Positions 24,603-34,350 of a DNA stretch of 64,000 nucleotides are shown one piece after another. Origin of the DNA: Siphonodentalium dalli (taxonomy: Eukaryota; Mollusca; Scaphopoda; Gadilida; Siphonodentaliidae); contig CP136067.1 in the NCBI GenBank assembly GCA_032622095.1, positions 94,852,707-94,916,706 of the forward strand, read 5' to 3'. Under the pieces are notes generated by a model. It saw only the letters and a list, made by a program, of their open reading frames with translations. It had not been told where the DNA came from and ran no database searches. The first letter of the stretch is position 1; each line of letters starts with the position of its first letter. The position numbers and the translations under genes were made by a program.

Positions 24603-26274
24603 GTTTAGTCCATCGGCACCACATACGGGCTTGTGATACATCATTTTGAAGGTTATGACATTCCGCATCGGATAGGACCCGGTGTGAAATATACAAATGA
24701 TGCAAAAGATGATTTTTAGCTGATTAAGTGCCAAAATTCAGCAAAAATCCCTGTTTTTGTAAAATACGGCAAAATGAGAAATAAAAGTATAGAAACGCGA
24801 ACATTTTGCGCTAAAATATTGTAGTCTATATACCTCTAGATATTTACTATGATAGTGGTACGTTTTCTCTGATATAATGAAGATTTTTTTTTAGATTTAT
24901 TGTAAAAATAGACAAAACGGCGCAATTTTTCAAATTGTTTACCTCACTTAATGGGCAATAGATCAATATTGTTTTGACCGGGGATATCGTATATAGTCTA
25001 GAAAAGTGCGTATATATATACCGCATACGACAGTATGCTGAATATGTCATCATATTTAACACGTGATGTGTTATGTAAGATTATTTCAACCCTCACACCA
25101 AAATTCCGCAAAAAGTCACTGTTTTAGGGAAATTCGGCACAAATGAATACAAAAGAACAGGTATTCGGGATATGTTTGTGCTACGATATAGCAGGTTACA
25201 CACTTATAAATACAAAGTAATGAAATGCCATGATTGCGGTGATAGATGGAAAATAGACAAAAAATCATTCATTTTCAGTTGTTTCGCCCCTCTTAATAGG
25301 CGATTATTCAGTATTGCATTGAATGGAGATCCCGTATATAATATAGAAACTCGTGGAAATATATACTGCATATGATTGTAGGATAAGGATGTCATTCTTT
25401 GCCATAGGTGCTATGTGGTGGTAGATTGTGTCACCCCACCCCAAAATTCAAAAGAAACAAAATCAGTTTTAGAAATTTCGGTATGGCAGAATACAAAAGC
25501 ACAACTCCGATTATTTTGTGCTATTATATTGAAGTGTACCCACTTCGAGATATACATTATGATAAAGCCATGGTATAATTCACAGATGGCAACATTTCGG
25601 AGTTTTCTGATGAAAGTAGACCGAAAATCGTGAAATATAAACTTGTTTTGCCCCTCTACATGGGTGATAATTCAATTCCATTTTGAACAATAATCCAGGA
25701 CAAACTCTCAAGAGTTGACGAGACACATAATGCATATGAATGTTTTCGGATTGTATCATCTTCTGTCGCATTTGTTTGGTTACGTTATTGCACCCATCGC
25801 CCCAACAATACAATACATTGCAAGATGAGACAAACACGGAATATTCCTATACACATTTATGCATTATACACATACCTTATCAAGCTGAGGCTTTTGATAG
25901 TTACTTGAGTTGAAGAAATTACATCATTGTATATGTTTACTTCGCATAATATAGCTTCACAGTTGTATAATATTATACATATTTGGAGGTTTAGTGATTG
26001 TTAATAACCAGGTTCAGCCACAGTACATGTAACTTGTAACGTGTGTTGCCATTACCAACGGAATCACCTGACTCACATGACCATTCCGCTTACACGTACA
26101 CCATCAAACAACCGTTTAGACGTTTTGTGTCAAATGTGCAGCATTGCGAAATGTGTATCAGAGGGGTGTCCAATCTTTATATCAATCGACGAACCTGTGC
26201 TTAGTGAACTTTTGTTAGATTCTTCAGCAGCGGTGACCACGCCGTTACTTTTCCCAAATTTGTTGTTGGTACGA
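24603..26274. repeat. left arm of a long inverted repeat (foldback-like element)
   Basis: This arm of about 1.67 kb is the inverted counterpart of three separated pieces to its right: 27995-28287, 32874-33006 and 52967-54233. Together these make a contiguous right arm of similar length. The two arms share blocks such as CGCGAACATTTTGCGCTAAA and ATATCGTATATAGTCTAGA. The outer part is itself a tandem array of three diverged units of about 340-370 bp starting near 24730, 25099 and 25440, each opening CCAAAATTC and later TAGAC(A/C)(A/G)AAA. Weak similarity continues outward to about 24475 and 54320. Long arms built of subrepeats are typical of foldback elements; two independent inverted insertions are the alternative. 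Confidence 0.7.
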
Positions 26275-27994
26275 CAACCTTTATACCGTAGGTCGTCTGC
26301 ACCCTGGAACCGATGGAAGCCAAAGTTTGTTTGTATCTGGGTGCAGAAATGTCCTCCAATGCGGTCGCATAGCCTACTCTTCTTCGATACACATAGAGGG
26401 TTTTTAGCGGCCAATGGGCATGAACTACCCACGAGACGGCACAGCCATTAATTAAGGTGAGCTCGCGATCTCACCACATCTATTCGTGGCTCAACCCTGC
26501 AAGGGGTCGTGTTTGGAATGAACCTGCAGCAACCCGGGACTTGATGTCCCCCCATGGCTGCCACTTCCCTTTAATCATATAATAGAATATTTGTTTTACA
26601 TCAACAGTACTGTACAAACAGTATATACATTGTATTTCTGTGGCTCTCCTATCTGGGAGTCATCATCCACGACTTTGCCCTATGGGGACTTTCCCACAGT
26701 ATTTTGGGTTTTAATGCGTCACGATCTTCTTGGTCACAGCCATCAATTCGAGCCTTGTTATCAACCTTGCGATGTTCTTTAATTCTATATATCGTCCTTG
26801 AATCCCCCTTGGGGTACCATGGCGCCATTTTTGGGTTGGGCCATATTTCTTGGAATATGATGCGGAACAGATGCCGTAATACTCCAAGGCCTTGGTCATT
26901 ACATGTCGAATTTATCTGACAATGTATGTCTGCCAATGTGTCAGGAAGAATATATTTCTCCTGTGCATTTGGTTTCACTTCAGGATAGGGTGGTTTTGGT
27001 TCAGCTCTTTGAAACCCATCCTCATTGCTTATATGGTAGCAGAAACTACTGCTGTATTGCCATGTGATCATATAGACACATAATAGGTTCGTTAAGCTTT
27101 CTGAGCATTTGTGAATTTCCAGACCTTCCAGGATTCACATATGACATATTTTGCCAATATATGTGTTCTCCACCATAGCTGGTGCCTGATCCGTGCTGCT
27201 TATCGCGGTATAAGTGGGCTCTTGATAATCAGTTTCAATAGTTCCAATTCCTTCTGGGGAATTTGTGTTGATGTGCTCTGACAAGTGACGAGAATATACT
27301 ATCTCTGGCAGAGTTTCCGATGAGTTAGATGATACAACTCGGTATGCCTTATTCGTTTCGTTGGACTCAATGATCAGCAGCTCGTGTGCTACATCATTTA
27401 TGTAACATATGGTATTTATCTTCCGATACGTAGTCATACAGTTTCTTGAGAGCATGGAAACTGTTGCTCCAGTACCAATCAGAAACCTCACTGGCTGCCC
27501 ATACAGATTGCAATCTAAATACAGCCCCCCCCCTTCAGAAGAGCTGTATCTAACAAACTCGTTGGAGTTACGATGTCCACTTTGTGTTCTGCTGGTCTCC
27601 CCTACCACGATATGCATTATGGCACATGTCGCGTGGATTGTGAGAAGTTCTGCATCTGATGCGTTCTTTGTATTCGTTTGTGTTATAATCAGGATTATCA
27701 TAACGATTACGGATTCGAGAAACCCAAGTATATGGGCACGCGAGTTTTGCATGCATTCATCTTGTGTACAACTAACAATATTTATCATGTTAACAACATA
27801 ATTAAATACAAACATAACTATATCACAATAATGTGTGTGGCAAGAAGATTGAATGCAATGAACGGCACTATTTTCTCCCAAATTGACTCGCAATCGTCAC
27901 ATCTGTAACAATGTGTTTAGACCGTACGAAACACATACGCCTACTATAAGCTATACTCGTAATTCTTATATGTATAGTACTACCATAATGGTAG
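26275..27994. other. central spacer of the foldback-like element
   Basis: The 1.72 kb between the two inverted arms holds a decayed minus-strand reading frame with a retropepsin-like segment (annotated separately). It also holds a palindrome-poor region at 26280-26580 without clear genes. The open frame at 26649-27071 minus follows the protease frame on the same strand but has no motif I recognise. Confidence 0.5.
27135..27893 (-). pseudogene. retropepsin-like fragment of an LTR retroelement
   Basis: A 252-residue open frame contains, at about residues 125-150, GLYLDCNLYGQPVRF followed by LIGTGATVSMLS. This is the flap-proximal part of a retroviral-type aspartic protease (usual motif L-x-DTGA). 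The catalytic aspartate position reads G, so the enzyme could not work as written. I see no flanking zinc knuckle and no reverse transcriptase. The N-terminal 80 residues are hydrophobic and look non-coding. It is probably a remnant of a Ty3/Gypsy-like element captured in, or belonging to, the foldback-like element around it. Confidence 0.55.
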
Positions 27995-28287
27995 TTCGTA
28001 CCAACAACCCGTTTTGGAAAAGTAACGACGTGGTCATCGCTACTGAAGAATTTAACAAAAGTTCACTAAGCACAGGTTCGTCGATTGATATCAAGATTGG
28101 ACACCCCTCTGATACACATTTCGCAATGCTGCACATCTGACACAAAACGTCTAAACGGCTGTTTGGTGGTGTACGTGTAAGCGGAATGGTCATGTGAGTC
28201 AGGTGATTTCGTTGGTAATGACAACACATGTTACAAGTTACATGCATGTACTGTGGATGAACCTAGTTATTAACAAACACTAAACCT
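27995..28287. repeat. right arm of the long inverted repeat, inner piece
   Basis: The inverse of 26274-25985; it includes TCGTCGATTGATATCAAGAT, AGACGTTTTGTGTCA on the opposite strand and GTTATTAACAA at the outer side. The arm is cut at 28287 by LINE-A and resumes at 32874 after the second copy of the 12-bp target duplication. Confidence 0.8.
28276..28287. repeat. target-site duplication of LINE-A, left copy
   Basis: AACACTAAACCT at 28276-28287 recurs at 32862-32873. The uninterrupted opposite arm (about 25985-26005) reads a single copy of the corresponding site (ATCACTAAACCT on the other strand), so the insertion point and empty site are both visible in this window. Confidence 0.9.
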
Positions 28288-29139
28288 AAGATAATACATG
28301 TATGTATAACTAGACCATATAGGCCTACTGGCTACGAGCCCAAATGAACGCACGCGTAGATCTCAAGCAAGGTCGCCCATATGCACAATCGTAAGACTAC
28401 ATGTAATATGCGCAATAAAGATAAACTGATATTTGCCTCACGATATTTCACGATATCATAACTAAATTGTGTCATTACAACCATATACTCAGGTATAAAC
28501 CTTACTAGGTCCGGATCTGAGGGAGCCTTATTAAATCTTAATGGCTATAAATTGAATAGTGACTATATAATCCGACTAAAATTCATTTTCACTCAGAAAC
28601 TTAAGGTCCGGACCGTACATCCTGTCTATCATCCCCGTCCCAAACAAAAACAAAAGCACACGTCAGTCGAAAAATGATGGAACCTCACCGCAATCGCACC
28701 ATCCTGCACCATAACTATCATCACACACTTGTTATTTTCATTTACATATATGTTTGTGTAGTTAAAACCTTTCATGTTGTTTCCATGTTATGTACATATC
28801 AGAGGTTCCAAAACCTATTCACACATACAGCTCCGATACACTGTCTGTCTCACAACTGTGCAAAGTCTAAGTGTCAGGTGCCAACGTTGAAATTGACAAA
28901 CACAATGTCCTCTTCTCCAGTCACGAAGCCCACTTGTTGCTCATTACTCATTTCGAATCACCGACTAAAATATAATGACCTGTTCGATACAGCAGTATAG
29001 AGCAGCAATTGGACTTTTTGACTCGAAGAAGAAGACACCCAAGATCCTTGTGGCTCACGGCGAAACTCTGAAATATAGTTTCCGGACACAAAATTTTAAA
29101 TTATTATTCATTTCAACCTTTCTCATCTTGATACTATCA

Positions 29140-29166
29140 GGTGACATTGAGATTAACCCCGGACCT
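29140..29166 (+). promoter_or_regulatory. 2A-like translational recoding site
   Basis: The codons for GDIEINPGP match the 2A consensus D-x-E-x-N-P-G-P, preceded by a leucine/isoleucine-rich stretch. In known 2A peptides the ribosome fails to join the last G and P and releases the upstream peptide. Here that would free a short N-terminal leader of 63 residues from the endonuclease-RT polyprotein. The location just before the endonuclease matches 2A-bearing LINEs described in invertebrates. Activity in this copy is inferred from sequence only. Confidence 0.85.
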
Positions 29167-31337
29167 GCCATGAATCAAATCAATCACACAATTTCAATTT
29201 TCCAGTATAATATCAGAAGTATTCGAAATAAACTAGAACAAATTGTTCATATGATCAATGATTTCGATGTTCTGTGTTTCAGCGAAACTCACCTGGACCC
29301 ATCTTTCTCTTCAGAAAAAATAAAATTTCCTGGTTACCAAGATCCTGTTCGAAAGGATCGCGACTCTCGCGGTGGAGGAATATGTGTAATGTTCGCGACA
29401 CACATCATATATAGGCGTAGATATGAACTAGAATTTGACTCATCAATATTATGGTTTGAAATATTCTCTAAGAAAAGTCATATCCTACTGGGAATGTCAT
29501 ATAGATCAGACCAGTACTGTGATCCAAACTATTGGGTGTACTTAGAATCATCGATATCAGACGCACTTGATATAACCGAAAATATTATTATCACGGGTGA
29601 CTACAATTCCAACCTTCTAGACAATTCATCGAAGTTGAAGGAAATAATAGACCGATATAGCATCAAAAACGTTATAACTTCCCCTACAAGAGTGGCAAAT
29701 TCATCGAGTACATTATTAGACCCAATTATTATCGGCAATTCCCTTCTTGTACTAGAAGCTGAAGTAATAAACCCGGGAGTCTCTGACCACTTAGGTGTAT
29801 ATGTGTCACTAGCTTATGATTATTCACAAGTAACTTCGTTCCAGAGAGTAGTATGGAACTACTCCAGAGCAAATTTTGAAAGAGCCAACGAAATACTCGG
29901 AAACACAAACTGGGATGATCTCCTTAAGTGCCTCGACACCGATTCAGCTACCATACTTTTCCAAAATAAATTTATGTCAGTAATGAACGATACAATTCCC
30001 GAATCCACTGTTACGGTTCGGCCCAAGGATAAAATCTGGTTTAACTCAGAAATCCGAAGAGAAATTCGCAAACGCGAAAGGCTACGTACCAAAGCCATAA
30101 AAAATAATAATCCCAACACATGGCAAAAATATAAGCAATGTCGAAATAAAGTAAATAACATGAAAAAGTTCGCGAAATCGAAATTTGATGAAAAATTGGA
30201 AGACCGCATGAAAGAATCATCATCTCCCCGCGAATTCTGGCAACTAATGAATTACCTACTATGTAAAAAGAAAACAACGAATGTTCCACCCCTATACTGC
30301 TCGAATGCCCATATAAATACCATACACGTAAATGGAACCGTGTACGCGACTGATGATCTTGACAAGGCTAACATATTAAACCAGAGCTTCATTTCTAACT
30401 CATCAATAAACGACTCAAACCACAGTTTACCTGTGTTCAATTCTCGTTGTAACAACACGATGGAGGACTTTGAGTTCACCGAAGATGAAATAATTTTGGC
30501 AATTAAATCACTTAAATTAAACAAAGCCCATGGCTACGATGGAATTAGTGCAAAAATGCTCCTAGCTACCGCAGAATCAATTGCTCGTCCATTAGTTTTA
30601 ATCTTCAGAAAATCTCTTGATAGCATGACATTTCCATCTGTATGGAAAAAGGCTAATGTTGTCCCCATCTTTAAAAAAGACGACCCCGCTGATAGCAAGA
30701 ACTATCGTCCTATTTCCCTTCTACCCTGCTTGGGAAAAATATTTGAGAAAGTTGTATTAAAACAGATCAGGGATTTCTTTAAAAAAAACGAACTATTCTT
30801 ACGTCAATCGGGTTTCATGCCAGGGCAAAGCACTTCTCATCAACTCATAGATCTATACAATCACCTGTGTCAATCTCTCGACAATGGACTGTATACATGT
30901 TCTATTTTTTTGTGATATATCAAAGGCATTCGAGAGAGTTTGGCACAGGGGACTAATACATAAACTTTCAAGTTATGGAGTTCGTGGTAAATCTTTGAAA
31001 TGGCTAGGAGACTATTTAAATAACCGACAGCAGCGCGTATTAGTTAACAACAGCTTTTCTAGCTATGCGATCATCCCAGCGGGCGTGCCACAATGCTCAA
31101 TCCTAGGCCCGTTTCTATTTTTGGTTTACATCAATGATTTAGCAGACAACATCTGTTCTGTTACGAGAATGTACGCTGACGACACTTGCATTACTAACGC
31201 GCACCACGACCTAAATGAATTGGCGCAAACCATGAACAAGGATCTTTAAAACATATCAAGATGGTCAAACAATTGGCTAGTCAATTTTAATCCCTCAAAA
31301 ACGATGGGCATGTCGTACTCTTTGACTGGCACATCCG

Positions 31338-31695
31338 GCGATACTCCTAATTTAACCTTTAATAATGATACTATATCCTTTGTTGAGACACATAAACACC
31401 TCGGTCTTGAACTCCAATCAAATATGTCATGGAACAATCATATCAATGCAACTATTAAAAGAATAGCCTCGCGTTTATCACAACTAAGAAGATTTAAATA
31501 CCAGCTCGATAGGAAGGCGATACTCCTAATTTAACCTTTAATAATGATACTATATCCTTTGTTGAGACACATAAACACCTCGGTCTTGAACTCCAATCAA
31601 ATATGTCATGGAACAATCATATCAATGCAACTATTAAAAGAATAGCCTCGCGTTTATCACAACTAAGAAGATTTAAATACCAGCTCGATAGGAAG
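31338..31695 (+). repeat. exact 179-bp tandem duplication inside LINE-A RT
   Basis: The segment from GCGATACTCCTAATTTAACC to CAGCTCGATAGGAAG is repeated head to tail at an offset of 179 bp (31338-31516 and 31517-31695). I see no difference between the copies. Since 179 is not a multiple of three, the duplication shifts the frame. It is younger than the LINE-A insertion or came with it. Confidence 0.9.
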
Positions 31696-32861
31696 ACCCT
31701 AGAAAACATATATAAAACGTATATTTTACCATTATACGATTATGCCGATGTAGTATGGGCAAATGCACCTAAATATCAAATGGATAAACTTGAACGGTTA
31801 CACATTGATGCAGCCAGAATAGTCAGTGGACTCACACGATCAGTCTCTGATATAAACACAATGAAAGAAGTAGGCTGGCCCCCACTGATGAGAAGGCGTG
31901 AATTACACAAATTACAAACTATGTACAACATTATCAATCGGAATGCCCCTATTTATCTCACAAACATATTACCACCCAGAATAGCTGACATATCAGAGTA
32001 TGAATTCAGATATCCCGATTTTTTTACACATATTTCAGTAACACTGAGAATTACAAAAAGTCATTTTTCCCTTCAACCATAAAAGCGTGGAATGACATGC
32101 CGTCCGTAATAACAGATGCCCCCACAATTTCAGATATCAAAAAGAATAATTGACCCCGTCACTAGACCCCCGAGGTATTTCTACACGGGACGCAGGCAAT
32201 GTAACGTACTTCACGCAAAATTACGGAACTATTGCAGTGATCTAAAGTCTGATAAATTCCAAAACTACATATCTGACAGCCCACGTTGCGCATGCGGCAA
32301 CCAATGCGAAGATGCATATCATTACCTTTTCATGTGTTCCCTGTACCAATCAGAACGAATAGAAATGTATCATTCGCTACACAGAGAAGGACTCAAATTA
32401 ACACATATGAATGATTTACTTTCTGGCATCCAAAACATAGATATAAAACAAAATGTGAAATTGTTCAAAATAGTACAACATTTTATCACGGAAACTAAAC
32501 GTTTCTGACAAATGATATTAACTTAATTAATAAGTAGGACATAAATATGTTTATTGTTGTTTATTGCTTTTTTCGACCTGGTACTTGCTCGGCCATAACA
32601 ATGTTTTAAATAAACACAATCGACGTTGGCAACCCCACCACCTTACATTATCCTTTCATAACGATCCGCAAGATCATCCTTCACCAGTCACCATTCTCTC
32701 ACATTCCACACAGCTGTAAATAAGTTACTTATTGTGCCACTTTGTCAATTATGTAATTTTGTAACAATGTATACTGGAGAGGGGCTCATTAAGTTATGTA
32801 ACTTGTGCCCCAATCCACTTTGTATTATTACAAATAAAATATGTTTAAAGTAAAAAAAAGT

Positions 32862-32873
32862 AACACTAAACCT
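32862..32873. repeat. target-site duplication of LINE-A, right copy
   Basis: Second copy of AACACTAAACCT, directly followed by the resumed inverted arm (CCAAATATGTATAATCTTAT). Confidence 0.9.
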
Positions 32874-33006
32874 CCAAATATGTATAATCTTATACAACTG
32901 TGAAGCTATATTATGCGAAGTAAACATATACAATGATGTAATTTCTTCAACTCAATTAACTATTAAACGCCCCAGCTTGATAAGGTATGTGTATATTGCA
33001 TAAATG
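32874..33006. repeat. right arm of the long inverted repeat, middle piece
   Basis: The inverse of about 25854-25985 (CAAATATGTATAAT, GAAGCTATATTATGCGAAGT, GATAAGGTATGTGTATA). It ends at 33006 with TAAATG, where LINE-B begins. The arm resumes at 52967 with GAATATTCCGTG. About seven bases present in the uninterrupted left arm between these points are missing. Confidence 0.8.
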
Positions 33007-33150
33007 CGCGAGGTGCTGGACGTTTTTTGAAAAAGCTGACGTCTATTTCTGAAAATTATCAATTAAAAGGCCGAAAGTTGATTCTAAAGGACCCTAAATG
33101 GTTTGAGATATTAGTCTGACTGTATTGCTTCCGAACTACCAAGAAAAATT

Positions 33151-33216
33151 ATGCAAACGGACCGCGAGAAGAGGAAAGCTAGCAACGAACTTACTTCACC
33201 TCCACCACCACCACAG
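33151..33216 (+). pseudogene. LINE-B ORF1, N-terminal 22 codons (severed)
   Basis: ATG at 33151 opens a frame (MQTDREKRKASNEL, then a proline run) that is cut at 33216 by the LTR element. It continues in the same frame at 39848-39870 (APGERVV) and then, past the DNA transposon, at 47337 into MAAENSDFDG. The three pieces join without any frame change, so this is the true ORF1 start and not a separate gene. The intact ORF1 would have been about 396 residues. Confidence 0.85.
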
Positions 33217-33439
33217 TGTAGCATCTTTTGGTCGCCATCTGACGCCGGTGACTTTGACACAGATGTCAAAGGTCACGAACGAATGGCCCGACACTTGAAA
33301 CTGACCGATCGAACTATAGAGACGTACAATGAAGGAAGCAAACGCTGATAAAAGGACTTGCCGGCCAAATGATACGGATCCAACTCAATGTAAGTAGATC
33401 TAGGACATGGCGGGCAAGAGTTGTGGTAACGACACCACA
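33217..33439 (+). repeat. left LTR (223 bp)
   Basis: Matches 39621-39843 except for A/G near 33342 and G/C near 33399. It contains an inverted pair GTGACTTTGACA (33248-33259) and TGTCAAAGGTCA (33264-33275). The second half resembles a DR1-type nuclear receptor site. Confidence 0.9.
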
Positions 33440-34350
33440 AATGGCGCTGCTAGCAATCGAATTTGCTGGTGAAATTCTTGCGGTAATTTAGCGTTTTCAC
33501 CGCTCAATGGCTGTCAGTGTCAAGTCATGATCGCTGGGATTATTTCTGAGTCCCGTTTTTAAATCCGGGGACATCCGTCCCGTCTTGAATCGCTGGTTGA
33601 TTCCTATATAATTTTGGTATTTACCAATACATTTTCTGCTAGATTACAGCAGTTTGGCGCAAATATACTTGCCCGTTATTTCCAGATTTACTTGCAAAAT
33701 TTTGAGATAGATTTTGTCGGGAATCTTAAATCGTCGTGTTCACACACTTCGTCGTTGTTCACACATCGTTTCGGGAGCTTCCTTGGATATAGTCCAAGTT
33801 TCCTCCCAGAATTGTCTGTTTTTGTTGTTTCTTTGTGGCATTTTTGTCAAATTATTTTGGACATTTTTTGCCCGCCGATTTTTTCATTTTTTTGGGGTTC
33901 TGGCCCGTTACATTTGCATTTTAGGGCATCATTGTTAGTGAAGCCCTCTTACTTCAGGTATTTCCATTTTTTGACGGAAAATGAATGACATTTTGCGATT
34001 TTCACACAAATGTTAGTTTTTGGTGAACTTAGCCATTTTTTGCATCATTTTTTGAATGAAAATGTGGCATCCTGCTATTATATGTCGAATTTCAATGAAA
34101 TGGAGCTACTATTCAGAGTAACTGCCATTTAGAATATTAAACTGGCAATTTTGGTTCCAATTTGGAAACATTTTCCATCGCTGGCACTTAGAAATTTTGC
34201 CAAGTGTGTTTGATCATACAATATTTTGGGGTTTTCTGAAATTAGTAGAACAGCCTCTTGCACTCATTAGTTGGTCATTTTGTTTATTCGGTCGTGTACT
34301 CTTTCTTTCATGCCAGGTGTCATTTTTGAAGGGAGGGTGAGTAGACTTAA

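Larger units (their letters stand above)
28975..32511 (+). pseudogene. LINE-A ORF: 2A signal, AP endonuclease, reverse transcriptase
   Basis: The ORF opens at 28975 and runs intact to 30915. Residues 41-55 are strongly hydrophobic and end in GDIEINPGP (29140-29166), a 2A-like ribosome-skipping motif. Residues from about 70 form an AP-type endonuclease (QYNIRSIRNK, CFSETHL, SRGGGICVMF, ITGDYNSNL, SDHLGVYVSL). The reverse transcriptase begins near residue 515 (AHGYDGISAKML, NYRPISLLPCLGKIFEK, QSGFMPGQST). It continues in a second frame from 30884 (FCDISKAFERVWH, GVPQCSILGPFLF, YADDT at 31172-31186). The C-terminal segments are LHIDAARIVSGL and the cysteine/histidine region CACGNQCEDAYHYLFMC near 32285. 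Breaks: T-run frameshift 30905-30911, TAA 31247, the 179-bp duplication, and shifts at about 32040 and 32100-32150. The upstream 28674-29000 frame has no ORF1-like features. Confidence 0.85.
28288..32861 (+). mobile_element. LINE-A: full-length CR1/L2-like non-LTR retrotransposon with 2A motif
   Basis: A 4574-bp insertion bounded by the 12-bp duplication AACACTAAACCT. It has a 5' leader of about 0.69 kb, one long reading frame (2A-like signal, AP-type endonuclease, reverse transcriptase, C-terminal CR1/L2-type zinc region) and a 3' UTR ending in a short A-rich tail (TAAAAAAAAGT). The insertion is full length, since both junctions are exact against the opposite arm. The frame is broken by a frameshift in a T run at 30905-30911, a TAA at 31247-31249, a 179-bp tandem duplication and further shifts near 32040 and 32100, so the copy is dead. 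Confidence 0.9.

Noticed and set aside
26649-27071. 140-codon minus-strand ORF after the retropepsin frame, considered as reverse transcriptase
   Set aside because: None of the reverse transcriptase blocks (such as YxDD) are present; no domain recognised.
28674-29000. 108-codon ORF just before the LINE-A main ORF, considered as ORF1
   Set aside because: No coiled coil, zinc knuckle or RRM features; it overlaps the main ORF start and looks like leader sequence.
33151-33348. Small ORF with proline run, first taken as a separate gene reading into the LTR
   Set aside because: The first 22 codons join in frame with 39848 and 47337, so they are the start of LINE-B ORF1; the rest is LTR sequence.
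33442-33459. tRNA identity for the primer-binding site of the LTR element
   Set aside because: The TGG-starting stretch does not have the spacing expected for the tRNA T-loop match I tried, so I do not name a tRNA.
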